DNA of 64,000 nt from Planococcus citri (Eukaryota > Arthropoda > Insecta > Hemiptera > Pseudococcidae). Shown piece by piece: positions 27,432 to 41,300 of this stretch; the stretch's first letter is position 1, and the number at the start of each line of letters is the position of its first letter. The position numbers were made by a program, and so were the translations under genes. The notes beneath the pieces were generated by a model. It was not told where the DNA came from and made no database searches. It saw only the letters and a program-made list of their open reading frames with translations. Where the stretch lies: NCBI RefSeq assembly GCF_950023065.1, contig NC_088678.1, positions 44,940,580 through 45,004,579 on the forward strand, written 5' to 3'.

Positions 27432-28625
27432 CAGGGTGTCTACCAAAATTTAATTCTCAAAAATAGCGACTTTTAGCGACTTTTTTTCGCGACTTTTAGC
27501 GACTTTTTTCAGTTAAAAGTACCCCCCCCCCCAAAAAAAAAAAATTTCCAACGTAAAAATGTTTTTTTCAACAGTTCCCACACCCAATTTTTCAACAAAA
27601 AAATGGGATTTTTCAATAGTTCCCATGTAACATGAAAAGAAATTTATGAAGAACCTTTTTTCGCGACTTTTTTTCAGTACCCTCCCCCCATTTTCTAACG
27701 AAAAAAATTGGGTTCCAATAAAATTTGCACTTATTGGGTGGTGGGAGGGGGGAGGTTTGGACAACTTTCAATAGTTTCCATGTGACATAAATAGTCATCC
27801 AAATTTTCGAGCTTTTCTTTTTCCTTTTCCATCTACTTAACTTTCTTCAGTTCTAAAATTTCAATTTCTTCGATTGTTCTTTTTCTAGTCATTTCAACCA
27901 CTAATTTTTCTTTTTGTTTAAGCGAGAAGTTCGTTCTTTCACTTCAAAACTTTGAAAGTTGAATGATATTATTTCAGAAATTTCGATGTGTAAAAAGAAA
28001 AGAAAACAAGCCCGAGCGAAGCGAGGGCAAAAGCTTTTGAAAATTTGACTTTTGAAAAGTAAAAAAACACGTTTTTCTTCCATCACGGGCCCTTTCTTTA
28101 TTGTCGGACCCTCCAGAATGAGCGAGTCCTAGGTAACTCTCGTCGGTCCTGCTCCTCCAGCAATCTAACAATAATTTCCAAAATATTACAATAGGTACAT
28201 ATTTCTAAAAATACACCTACATAGCCCGTACGAACCGAGCCAACTGAGGGCAAAAGCACTGGTAACACGAAAATTCACAATTCTCCAGAAGTGAAAAAAT
28301 ATCATTTTTAATGTGAGAAGTCAATTTTTCTATCATCAAGACTCAACGTTTGGCTAAAGAAAACGAAATAATATGCCCGAGCGAAGCGAGGGCGAAAGCT
28401 CTTGAAATTTTGAATTTTTATGATTATTTAAAATGCTAATTTGGCAGTAGCATTAACATTGAATAATAATACGAAAAGTTTTTAAAATTTGAAGTTTGGA
28501 CAATTTATAGCGACTTTTTGGTATTTTTAGCGAAAATCGCGACCTTTTAGCGACTTTAGCGCCCTATTTTCAAAATCGCGACTTTTCGCGACTTTTAACG
28601 CTATAGCGACCTGGTAGACACCCTG
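27432..28625. mobile_element. 1.19 kb non-autonomous DNA transposon, GCGACTTTT family (long form)
   Basis: The ends are CAGGGTGTCTACCA and, reversed, CAGGGTGTCTACCA, an exact 14 bp inverted repeat, flanked by an exact 5 bp duplication, TAATT (27427-27431 and 28626-28630). Repeats of GCGACTTTT lie inside both ends in the same orientation. The left-end unit is duplicated internally: a second copy begins near 27656 and matches the short element at 6518-6948. The right half carries three copies of the GCCCGAGCGAAGCGAGGGC module (28010, about 28224, 28375). There is no transposase. Confidence 0.88.
28010..28393. repeat. Internal module repeats with GCCCGAGCGAAGCGAGGGC motif (right locus)
   Basis: Copies lie at 28010-28028 and 28375-28393 (perfect) and about 28224-28251 (degenerate, with an insertion). 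Each perfect copy continues as GCAAAAGCTTTTGAAAATTT or GCGAAAGCTCTTGAAATTTT. The same module occurs in the 8338-10237 element, which has different terminal repeat arrays. Confidence 0.75.
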
Positions 28626-31600
28626 TAATTTGAGAACGAGATGATTCATAAGTATAATGTAGTTTCCACCAGAGGATTCTCTTGCAGCAAAAAAACTCAA
28701 GCACATGCCGAATATTCTCCAATCGACCGGAAATCTCACGTTATCGATTCAAAAACACCAAAAATAATCTCCCGCAAAATACAACCTACACTTTCGAGGT
28801 CGTTCAAAATTTTAAATATTTGTCAACCTTGCAACACGCACATGATCGATACATGAACATCACATACATAATATCAACACCGTCGTACACAATGATAAAA
28901 ATTTTCGGCGTTTTTATTTCATCCAACTGCGTACTCAACTGACTCAACTCATATATGTAGGTACACTCCGATGCATTTTATAGTTTTTTGTTTTCGCACA
29001 TGAATTATTCATCGCGGTTTAATCAACTTGCGTATACGACTTTCGTCCGAATACACCACCTGGAAACCTTCCATTTCATTTAAATCATTTCGCAGAAAGA
29101 TAATAGGTATATACCTTTGTTCGAAGTTCATGCACGTTTTAATCTAAAACGCTATATAATTTTAATTATCAATTTTTCCGCACTTCTCGCCAACGATTCC
29201 AATTCTAATAAAAAGTTTTATAATTTTTGAGCTTTTAATACTCGCGACACGATGATAAGATCAATAATCCCACATTTTTCTTCTCGTCTTTCATTAATAA
29301 TTCGAGTAGATTGAAACCCCCTCTATTGTACGACCTTTCGCGGTAAATGGCTCGGAACAAAAAGAAAAACACTGATAAAACTTAAAAGCGTTAATTTTCA
29401 CAAAACTTTCAAGAACCAGATAAATAATATGTACTAATAAGTAACATGACGTAATACCTCCTTTAAACTTATCGTATTTGTGGTGAAAATAAATCAACAT
29501 TGTCTTGAGGTCAGTAATACCGCGAGAATTGAAAATTTTCACATCGTTCACAAAAATACATCACGTTTAACCATCGAAACCAAATAGAACGTAGAAAAAC
29601 AAACGCATACATTTTTTTATCAAATCACATACTCGTACATATAAATGATCACTTTATCTCGAATTGAATTTTCAATGTGCCGAAAGCTTCGAACATACAG
29701 CGTATCACATCGTGGCATTTTAATCTCATTTTCATCATTAGCGTGCTTGAATAATACGATCATGACTGTTTATATCGACTCACGATACTTATTCAAATAC
29801 GGACGTCATTCATAGTGTTCAACGAAATTAAGAAACTAAAAAATTGAGCTATTTTGTAGAACCCCATTTTCCACGAACAAAATAACGGGAGGACAAATTG
29901 GTCACACTTGAACCCTTCGCAGACCTAAAAGCAAAGTGAGTAGATGATTTCAAAACCTCATAGTGTTTACTTTTTTTGAGAAAAACGAGGCTCTAACTCA
30001 ACAAATTACTTGAGATGATGGCAATTTTGATATATAGGTATTTAAAGTAATTTTCCATTCAAAATGATGAAATTTTCACCCCATTCCACCCAACTATTAA
30101 TTTTCCTCCTCTGTGAGTGAAGCACGATTTTCATAAATAGAAAAATCAATATTTTCATTGAAGCTCTAGTTTGAACATGAGTCAGTTTTTGAAAATATAT
30201 TGATAAAATTCACAAATTTTTTGTGACCTGTTTATTATAATTCAAAACTTTTCAACACCTTTCATAAATCACTTTGAAACAATCAGGGAGCCATGAAATT
30301 GAAACTTGAACTGAAGAACAACTAATGAAACTATCAAATGATTTAAAAAAAAAAATAAAAACTTGACATTTGTATCGAAAACTTGAAACAAAAAAACTAT
30401 ATACGAGTACATCTTCTGTACTCTATAAAATATGCGAAATATGGAACATTGTAACGAGAAGCGTAACAATGATGTACTTGCTACCAGAGCTAAATCACGA
30501 CTGATGGACTGAAGAATAAAAAATTCGCAACATTGCCCATAGATTGGAAGGGCGAGCGAATCAGCTTTTGACTGGAGAAAGAGTAACGCCCACCGATGAT
30601 GAGCGGAACAACTTCAAAAACGGTCAGAAAAGTCATAACAACTTGGGCTATTTGCTGTTCTTTCAAGAATTTTTTATAGCTGTCAAGTCCTAATTTTTTT
30701 TAAAATTCTCTAGAACAGAAGCTTTTGAATATTGAAAAGTCAATTTTACAAACACAGAGAAGGCAAACTGACTTCCTATCTCCTTTGCAATGCTGCTTTG
30801 AGGGTTGGGGTTTCTCTATTTCTATAGTGAACGGATCTTTTACTCACATACGAACCAGAGTTATCAAAAGAAAACACCAGAGTTAGTCTGTCAATTCAGA
30901 ACATAACACTCGAACATAGCGGAGAGGACTATTTACCTGCGAAATGAAACTCTCTGTAAGCATGGGATAAGAAAATCCATCTTTGCCTTGATCCGATCAT
31001 TCCAAATAGAAAGTACACATAAAGATACCATAACCCGCACAGAGGAAAAGAAAAGAAAAGAAAAAAAATTATCACATTAAATAACCATTACAAAATCGTC
31101 GAAAAAAAAAACATGCTCGCGTAACGCGCCACAAAAAAAATTCGATTCGCCATTTTATAAAACACATTTTTATACAAATAACATCACCTCATTGAACACG
31201 AAACACACTTCTAAATCACACTGGTATCACAAAAGCATCTAAATTGCTATCAGTCGACCAATGTGTTAAGGAATAAATTCGTTTGATCGATATTTCCGTA
31301 ATAAAAATGGGGAAAAAATCGTCGATTCAGAGTACATAGGTGAAATTTTCACTTCGAGACCATTACCGGTCGTTACAGTTCGCGTTTGATTACAATAAAA
31401 TAATAATAATAACGATGATAAAAAAAATACAAGTTAACATTATTTTAATCCAGCCGCAGCCAAAGCGTACACTACTGTTTACAAAACATCATTGTCATGA
31501 TTTATGTCGATCCGTAGGTACCTACTCGTACATTTCGCAATATTGGCATGATGGCTGTTCGAATTAAGGTCGAAGAGACTTTTTCCATTGTCACGATAGA

Positions 31601-31927
31601 GCTTGCATTTTCTTCCTTCCTTTTTGTTTCTTTGGTCCTAATCAAATCCCATCAACGCGTTAATTGCTCAGCGATTTTTCACATTTGTCCACACACAAAG
31701 ACATCGTCAAAATCGCTTAATTCTCTATAAAACTCGCGCGCATATAAACGCAAATCGTCATAGTTTTTGGAGCGATTCCAAATCCCTCTTTTCTCTTTTT
31801 CGACACGTCGTTAAAAATCGTAAACGTAGAAAAACAAGAAGGAAAAAAAACGATGTTAATGATCGCTTTATCAAAACCAAATAGTAAAACTGAATGTTCC
31901 GTTCGTAAAACAAGCTTACATGTGGTG

Positions 31928-32279
31928 TGAAAATGATTAGACTGAAGCCGAAAAAACACGTCTTTTCCAGCTGATTTCTCGATTTTCAACTAGAATTCAA
32001 TAAATGGGGCATCAAAATGACCGAAATTTAGTTGAATGATCGGTACTCACGTTTTCCTTCTTCGAGCAGAAGTACATAGCTTGAAAAGCTTGGCTTTTTG
32101 CACGTTTTTTGATCTCACTTTTCAGGATTCTTCTGCGAGTTTTTCGAGAGCAAAATGAGATGGAAAAATTTGGTCAAAATTTCGGTTATTTTGGTGCCTC
32201 ATTTATTGAATTTTGGTTCAAAATCGAGAAATCAGCTTTAAAAAAACGTGTTTTTTCGGCTTTAGTCTGATAATTTTCA
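31928..32279. repeat. Inverted repeat, two arms of about 102 bp
   Basis: The left arm 31928-32029 and right arm 32178-32279 are reverse complements with about 85 percent identity by eye. They share CATTTATTGAATT, AAATCGAGAAATCAGCT and CGTGTTTTTTCGGCTT. A 148 bp spacer separates them. This is probably a degenerate fold-back or MITE remnant; no terminal consensus or target duplication was recognised. Confidence 0.7.
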
Positions 32280-35200
32280 ATCTGACCTCTTCGTACATTA
32301 TTTTTTCCAGACAAGGAGGTAGGGGGATTAGAGCGAAATTTCACGCTGTTTTGGTTAATCCAAGACGACTGTGTAGGTAGTTGAATGGTGCCTTTTAAAC
32401 AAAGTGAAATAGGTCAGAATTTGTAAAATGGAACTAGGTACATTTTCGAATTCGTTTAACTTTACACCAAACGTCGCGTAAACGGTAATTACACCCTACG
32501 GATTCTAATACCCTTTTCATTATAGGGTTTCCCGAGTCTTATTAAATTCAAAAGACGTTTTCCATCAAATACCAGTAGTGGGAGATATTTAAAAAAACTG
32601 GTCCAAAAATAGAAGCCCCAATACGTAGGTCTAGAAATATTCGAAGTTACAAACACAACCTAGTGACCTGGCCATTAATTTCCTTCCAAACATAGCTGCA
32701 TGTAATTGTAAGAAGGAGATCTCATCCAGCACAGGACAGACCAGGCCCTAATGAGGTTCTGAGGGTAAAGAAAAAAGCCTCAAAGAAGGTATTGAATGAG
32801 ACGAATAATGAATTACCGATTGTAAAAATGTTACGCTCCTAATATACAGAGAAAAATTTCAATTTCGGGTTATTTAAAAATACCTACTTCAGAAAAATTG
32901 TCATTTAATACTTCTCCAGAAATAGATTTTTATGCTCACTGGACTCATTTTGGCTCTTCACAGCTTTGCAGGTATGCATAAGGAGTATTTCAAAAAATGT
33001 TGGCAGTCCAGAACCGATTTTGAGTAGTTCAGGTCAGGAGTCGCCGATTTTGATTTTTTCTCAGTTTTTGAAAACAGCTATAGATAAATAGATGTACTGA
33101 GTGTTTCGTAACAGGAGTTGAATAATTCATTTAAGAGCACAGCAATTCAAACTAAACCAGTGTAAATTGGTTCTCCAAACCTAGAAATTAAAGGAGCGAA
33201 GTTTCTGAGCAGAATTGCTTCTTCAATATGACACTCGAACAAGAAGGTACCAACCTATTAAATTCTAGCAAATTTGTAGATATGTTGTGAGACTGTGAGT
33301 CCAATATAAAAGAATTTTTTGCTCTTTGGCCTTAGCACCACGACTGGATTCAGACTTTGAGAGCCACAAAGTCACATTTACCTATAACTCATCAACTTGA
33401 AAACAGTTTCATTTTCAAAATTACAGGTAAGGTAAATACTTAAGCATTTGAATTGTTTATTCGATGTTTACAACGGAAACGATAAGTTAAGTTAGGTTGA
33501 GCAAAACACAAAATTAAGCAATATGGAAATTACAGCATCTCGAGATGTACAAGATGATTAGAAAATTTCGTTTCATTGGTCAAGATTTGTTTGTTATTCG
33601 ATTTGCGCGAACTTTTAATAAGTTTGTTTGCATGACCTTGCATAAACGCGTATTCGAGACATTGATACTGCTTCGCGAATAACGTACGTATGAATGTAAA
33701 TCTAAAAAAACAGGAGAGGATTCAAGAAACACGTGCATTCTTATCTTCTGACTCGTTATTTTTTGAAGAAAGGCATTGTGGTTCCCATAGTTGCAGAAAC
33801 ATAAGACTGAAATACATCAAGAAGCCATTTTGAAAGAACACTTTTTTCATTTAGGTCGTAGATGTTTTTTACAAACATACAAGTGTACTACCCTTGCCCC
33901 TATTTTCGACCGAAAACTGCTGATTATACGTATGTTTCAGTTCAAAATAATTTCCAAGTCATTCATTCGTATCCTGACTCCGTACGTCATAACTTGAAGC
34001 AAATAAAATTTTGCGCTAGAAAATGCTAAATTTCCATATCTAAGGTTTCATTCGATCGCTTCTAATTTTACAGCAAAATTATTCAAGTTGCCTCACGCGC
34101 AATTGTAATCGAAACGAGCGCATAAAAGAAAAAAAACGACCAATCGAACTACCTACACAGTACACACTACACATAATACGACTTTTTCGTTGAACAAAAA
34201 TTCAATGATTTTTCTTCAGCACAAGTACACGAATAACGGTCATTAACCTCAGAAAAGAAAGTCACATTCAAACATAAATAAATGCGTGTACATATACATA
34301 CGTAAGTGTAGCTTGATATACTAAACGTTGAAAATTATTACATCCGATAACGCGCGTATACGAGGCGTTTTTTCCTCTACTTTTTCACACGTACGAGTAT
34401 AATATGCATACAGTGTGTTAATGAGCAAGGCAACAAGGTGAAGATCACAATTATAATAACTCGCTTTACATAAACCGCTCAGTAAATGTGGTACAATATC
34501 CAGATAAAATTACTCTTCTTAAAATATACTCGTACGAACAAAATGCCACTGAAGACGTCGCCGGAACGTTTTTGCGAGACAAGACGTTTAACGCAGATGG
34601 CATGGTAGACAATTTTGCCATGTTTCCTCCAGCCATAGCGATGCATTTAGCATCTGTTATGCTATTTTATTTTATAAAGAATAAATGAAAAAATTATATA
34701 AAAATAATTAAAATTAATAAAATGAAAACTCAACAACTTGAATATTCAAAATAAAAATCCTGATTTATGGGATAAATTCACGTTGAAATATAGTTGATTT
34801 GATGTACAAAACTCAGCTTCAGAATTTCATTTTTAAATAATTTAAATTCCAGTTACAAAAATTCAAAATTTCATGATTTTGGCTTTAACGAGTAGAAAAT
34901 AAGAAAAGCTGCTTTTGATCGTTTGATGATTTATTATAAAGGGTTGCTTTGAAAATCCAAGCAAGATTAGTTTCACTAGACATGCAGTAAGTAGTGGAGA
35001 TAGCTCTCTTTATACAAGTATGAACAGCCGTGTTGATTCATCTCCAGGAAGTTTCGATGCATTTCCGGTGCATCTTCGGGGGAATTATTGAGCTTATACG
35101 CATGCTCAAATCATTTTTTTCAAAAAGGTCCCCGAAGGCCGAATTAACATGTATCAATTGAATTGAAAAATGTTATGCATCATTTCTACTTGATGGGGAC

Positions 35201-35910
35201 CATTTTAATCGACATCACCAAAAAATTCGTATTTTTCAACACCGTGTAGAAATAAAAATAAGGGTACACGTTAGTATGACTCATACTACATACATAGAAC
35301 GTCCAAGCACATGAATACCAGCACACCATTCAACTCGACCCCCATCACTCCCACATTTCCAGCAGTCGTACACCACCATCGTCACGTGCATCTGGCTCTG
35401 CATGTGTGAGAACCTACTACAATATTTTCACTTTCCGCCATAACAACTTACTCTTTCCGACGTACGAGAAGGTCAAACGGTCTGGAATTAAAATAAATGA
35501 GGTGACCTCGCCAGAAGTTCATCGCCAGCCAGTAGAATGATCATTCGTTGCAAAAACTGCAGAAAAAATGCCATGTTCAAAAAAACACAGAGAAATTTAA
35601 AATCCGCAAAAGCACGCCTGTAGTGTTTTTTTATAACTCACTGATCATACAAAAAATTTCCAATTTTCCCAAAATTAAGGAAATGAGGGGGGGGGGACAA
35701 AAATTCAATTGGGTAGCTAAAAATTTAGCAAATGAGTTAGTTTTTTTTCTGGTCATATCTTAATTCTCCAAACGTCGACTTATAAAGCTGTTGGTAACAA
35801 CCCAACTGATTTTATTCCTCAATTTTTTTCATTTCTGAAGTGTTTTGACAAATTTTAACGCACAGTTTCATTTTTTCAGAGTTTTTCGTAATTCACTATT
35901 CGTTTTACAG

Positions 35911-36935
35911 AAAAGAAAACAACCATTCGACGCTCATGAAAAATTGAGGAAGCTCGAATCTCCTCAGTATAATTTGTATGAACCTACTGGTGAGTTTTAT
36001 ACACAATTTTAACGCTATCAGATTAATTTTTTTATACGCTTACAAATTTCACGTACTGAACTTATTTTGTTGAAACAATGGCGTAACGATGTGAATTCTC
36101 TGAAACTTGACACGATGGTGTATTTTTTTCAGTTCGCTGCATGATTGGTGAAAATTAATGGAAAGCGCACTTCCTACTTCTGTTGTGACAATACACGATA
36201 TCAGATTAGAATAAATATTCCTTTCATACCTAACTCTAATAGCATTCATAATAATCATACAAATTCGTTGAAGCAAATCAAATCAGCTCTATTTACACTG
36301 ATTGAGATGTAAAACTGTCAACAAACATCAGTACACCCAGCGACATAAGATGAAAAAAATTATATTTGTTTCATCCCACGTGCAAAATCTCGATAGACAA
36401 TTTTCATAAGCATTCTCATCCCTTCAAGTACCTACATACAATCAATCACAATCAGATCCCCCTCATTTTCAACACTGTTCTAGTAAGTCACAAACCCTTC
36501 ATCTACATCAAATAAAGCACTTTAACCAAAGTTAATTTTCATTTCAAGAGAAGAACCAAGCGCCCCAGGTACAAGATGGAATTACGATGAGAGAAAAATT
36601 CAGATCTAAACAGTCTAGACAACGGGATATGCTTTTCCATCGGTACGCAAGCGAAACGGATTTATTTTTAATTTATTTTATTCGAATGAACAAACTCGTA
36701 TATTGGATAAACGTAATAATTTATGCGACGGAGAAAGCTTCGTATTGCAAGTGCCATAGGTTATGGCAGGTGTCGGACGGAATTATGACGCTGACTGTAT
36801 ACTTAATGATGTATGATCTCACTCGCAGGGAAGTGCAATACGCGGGTGAAATGTAATTAAATTAATGGACAATTTTTTTCAGAAGCAAGCGTATTTCAAC
36901 GTGCAAATATGGACGAATTTTCCAGCAAATTTTAA
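35911..36935 (+). CDS. Candidate exons of an unidentified small spliced gene
   Basis: The segment 35911-35989 lies between a good acceptor (TTCGTTTTACAG) and a good donor (G followed by GTGAGT). It reads 26 hydrophilic residues (beginning KRKQPFDAHEKL) plus one base. The segment 36883-36935, after TTTTTTTCAG, supplies the other two bases and reads 17 residues to a TAA (ending MDEFSSKF). The phases fit. I do not recognise the product. A start exon is missing; an ATG lying against a donor at 26878-26880 would fit in phase, but the distance makes that speculative. Chance assembly of AT-rich sequence remains a real possibility. Confidence 0.25.
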
Positions 36936-38375
36936 TATCAGCCTGTCTACACAAAAAGGCATGCTTTAATTATTTATGAAACTAGTGTCAACCGTTCATA
37001 CTCGACCGTTTTGCATCGTCGTGAAGAAAGGACAACCTGTGTTTTTCACGTTTGAAGCCGACCATGACCGAATACATCTTATTAATCATACGTATTTCGT
37101 AATTAATAAATCGATGCGGTAAACGTTTCAGAGCACGTCCGAAAAAATGGGTTCGGTTCAGTAATACATCGTATTGTATGTTTATTCGCTTCTTATCATT
37201 AGTCTAGCGTCGTTACTGACATAGAGAAGACCGTGTGAAAAAAATTCTAAGATGCATACAAGTTCAACTTTTCAGAAGTAATATCTGAGGTCCCTACTGA
37301 ATCAATTTTTTGTATATTCGAGTTCATTTAGCTGATAATCGACTTCAGTAATGAATTCATAAGCTGCGAAGAAATGTATTAAACGCAGCTGAAAATGATC
37401 CAAATGGTTTTCTCACGCAATATGAAACGAATTTTATGCATATTGAATACATTTCTCTTTTCTTCACTTCTCCCCTACAACTTGGTACATTGTAATAACC
37501 GAACCTTTCTTCCAGACAGAATGACGAAGGAAGAAAATCCAGCTAAAATAAATAATTAAAATACTGTTCCTCCTTCGGTAAATTTTGAATTGAAGGTCGT
37601 GCTTTTATTTTTATCACGAGACATTCTCATCGCTGTAATGGCTCATTAGGCAATATAAGTATTCGACTACACCTCGAAATTTGCAATTTAATTTTCAACC
37701 CGATTATTGCATTTAATTTACCTCGGATGCAAATGAAATTGTTCATTCTTATCCATTGCATAATTTTTATTATACCGCCCAATATGTAGATACTATATTT
37801 AGATATTGAATCGTCAACAAAATGATGCTGACATGAAATGAAAATGAGTAAATAAGCCACACAATGTTCAAAATTATGGTACACCTTCTTTGATACAAGC
37901 AGTACGAGTACTCTCCATTAACTAATTGGACTGCTCACGATGAATAAAAAAATTTTCATCAAGTCGCAAAGAAGCATCGGTCAACAGATACTGACGTCAT
38001 GAATCAGGTTTTGAACATGGCCAGAAAGTATGTGTATAACCTAATAAGGATCCAGACTCTCGCGGTCATTTCTATAGCATGGACAAAGTTTTGAAAAAGA
38101 AAAAAAGTTGCTTTAGTTTGAAGTAGCCTTATCTTGCGGTACTTAAGTATGCTTACTTCTTTGCTAGCTCGTAACCATTCAAGTTATATTCAGTTTCTGT
38201 TTGAGTTTAGCACAATAAATAGCGCTAATTTTTCATCTTTTGACGTAACCAAAATTTATCAAATGAGAAGAGCTTTATACCATCCCTAATTCCTCATTCT
38301 TATCCATAAGAAATAGGTACAGATTCTATCAAAATTAGAGGATTGCTTAAAAATGAAAAAAATGTTTCTTGAACA

Positions 38376-38398
38376 CCCCCCCCCCCACACACACACAC
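38376..38398. repeat. C-run followed by (CA)n
   Basis: Eleven C bases lead directly into about six CA units. It is a simple-sequence tract with no gene context. Confidence 0.9.
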
Positions 38399-41300
38399 TC
38401 TCTCCAAACACACATTGTAATAATTTCAATTTTGGATTTTTCAGCATTAATGGAGCAGCAAGATCTCTCACCGTAATGTATACGTGTAGCAGAAAAATTA
38501 AAATTTATTTGACTATTTAGGAAGAACTGAAATTTCATTCCAAGTATGTGAAGCATATACGTTTTCAAAACGCACTAAGTCCAAAAAAATATTGATAAGA
38601 AATGCATGGTAATTAGTACTGTTTGAAAACGTAGAAAAGGTCCAAATTGGCCAATTCTTTGAAATGTTGTAGCCAAGACCCTTGGGCACAACATATCAAA
38701 AAATCAGCCATTTTGGGCCACAACTTTATGCTAGATGGCCTTACAACCTCAGAATCACTGAAAACGGACTTAGTGCAGTTTGGAAACGTATGCTTCATGT
38801 ATTCTCAACATTTTGCCAATGGAAAATCTTTTAAGTTTCGATTGGGTATAATACCTACCTATGTACTTGTATTCGTGGACCTAAATTCAGATTTCGACAG
38901 TCTTGAAATCAAACTCACAAAAATGGCAACACTGTCTGAAAACGTGCGGAAAAAATTCGAAATAAAATACGCACATTATTTCATTCATCGTGCATGAAAT
39001 ATCATACATCAGAGATGTAAGAACCTTTACCGAATTGATGACCCCGAGTTAACGGTGTCAAAAAAACGTCATGCTGTGCATGCAGATGTAGGTACGTCTA
39101 CATGGTACGTAGATGTACTTACATTTATGCAGATTTATATGTAATCAAAGAGGATAATATCCGAACAGGTGGTTGCATGAGGTTCGATATTTCATGAAAT
39201 TCTCACCGTGATTCGTATAAAATCGTTATCTGAGAAATTAGAGGTTCGTTTTATGCTTAGAATTTAAATATTTATCCGATGATGATATAATCCCATACAG
39301 CTGACTTAGCGAATTGTGTTTTTAATTCTTCGGCGTGTTCATTCCTCAGGGTTATTTAACCATATACAACACCGTTAAACGCTGATTAATCGTTTAACGA
39401 CGATATTTGTTAATTTGTGAAATTACAGTTACTTAGTAGTTAGTACATATTTCATGCGGGCCACACGATATAGTAATCTTTGGCCCAAAAAAAAAGGTCG
39501 ATGATTTTTACTCGTACACGCGTTCGACTTCGATGCTCGAAAATTACGAACGTGAATGTCGATTCGATAAGAATGGCGTCAAGAGTCCCCAAATGAAGGT
39601 TGAAATTTTAGTAAAAATGCCAAGAATACCGTTCAGTTGAAGGGTCGTCTTCTATACTCAAGAATAGAGCCTATTGTAGAAGCCTTTGTCGCCAATACTC
39701 CCTGGGAAGTCAAGTTGTTGATTCATCTTTACCTAAATACTTTCACATTGTATTTAGACACGTTCAAAATGTACCCAGTTGCTACCTACAATACCTAGAC
39801 CTACTCAGGTAATAATTGTATTCAAATTCGAGAACGTTCTTCTCGAGTTCTTTTCCGTTAGGTTTAGGAATAATAATTTCATTCGGAGATTTTCATTTCA
39901 TAAGTTGATAAAATTAAGTGACCATATTACGTACCAGGTTATTGACATGAAGCTAAATGTAATTGTAAGTCGTAAGTAGGTACGTATGTTTGGCTGAGAA
40001 GAAAGTTATTACGAAAGCTTTTTTTCTATTTTATAATCAAAACAGCACTGACCAATGATTTACGAGTATGTTCTTTGTTATCCTGCACAACGTTAAGTTA
40101 TTTATAGTGCAAAATATCAACAGACCGCTGAATAGTGCTTTCTTTTTTTCTACAAGGAAACATGGAAACCGTTAGGTAATCCCTGTGTACAAGAATCGCG
40201 AATAATTTCGAGGTAATTTTTCCATATTTGCAGATGTTTGTGAAGCATTTATACTCCAGGTAATAGAGATTTTGAAAAACAAGGCGATTAAATTTGACGA
40301 ATCCCGTTTCATACCTAAAGAGCAACACATTGCCAAAGAGCAAAGGAGAATTGAAAATGAAAAACTCGCAGTATTATACAAAATGAACACCATCAAATAA
40401 AACTACTAACCTTTTGAAGTCGGTTTCGTAATAATTATTAGTTCCAATGTCAATATCAAACTTTTCAAACCTTTTTATTCCATAGAAATTAGACAGCTTT
40501 GATAAAAACGTTGTCAGAAATAATTTTTTTTCGAAATTTGTCCCTCTTTGAAGGAATTTTCTTTCAACACCTCGCTCGGCTAGGTAATTATTAGCTTCAA
40601 AGAATCGGATGTTTTAGAATGTTTTTTTCTCTTTCATATCCCACGTGTAAAAAAATGATTTCAAACGCGATAACCTTGTATTTTCAAACGAGGAAATGAG
40701 CTTTTAAATTTTTACACCGACCGAACCAAAACGAGGAATATTTTCGAAAAGAAAACTGAAAGATTTCAGATACTGAACAAGATGCGATTCCAGATTGAAA
40801 GTCTCTAATTTTGTAGCATTTTATCACGTTCTTTCGGTACGACTGTCATCTATAATAATACTCCTGGTAATACAGTTGCTGGTATGACATTCATAAACCA
40901 GGGAACGTGGCTTTGAAAACTCGTTACAACTGTTCTAGTTTAAATAGCTGTCCCCTATTACGTTGATTTCATGACGTACATGTTCGATAAAACATTTTCA
41001 GGTTAAAGTAGTAATATTGATGCTTCATTTCCATGTTTAAAAACGAATAAAAATCGTCATCAGTTGGAATTTAATTATAATATGCAATGGATTCCCCTCG
41101 CTTGTAGATGATAATCAAATACGTATCGAATCGTGTACCTACTACCTATGCGTAATATCGAAAGAGAACACACATTAGTTGCTGTGATGTATTATTTCAA
41201 AATGATTTTTTCGCGATGGTTTTTAGCTCAGCTCGTTCATTGATAAAGTATCCAACAAAAAGCCATCGAATTGTAATACAACTACAAAAATGAATCTTAG

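Noticed and set aside
30957..31060. Minus-strand segment open in more than one frame, ending in a good CAG/GTAAAT donor
   Set aside because: No clean acceptor and no recognisable peptide; it may be an untranslated exon but cannot be supported.
34488..34688. 66-codon open frame with a protein-like look
   Set aside because: The opposite strand is equally open over the same bases and neither matches a known family.
35298..35539. 81-codon open stretch lacking a start codon
   Set aside because: Two other frames are also largely open, reflecting lower A+T; no splice sites fit.
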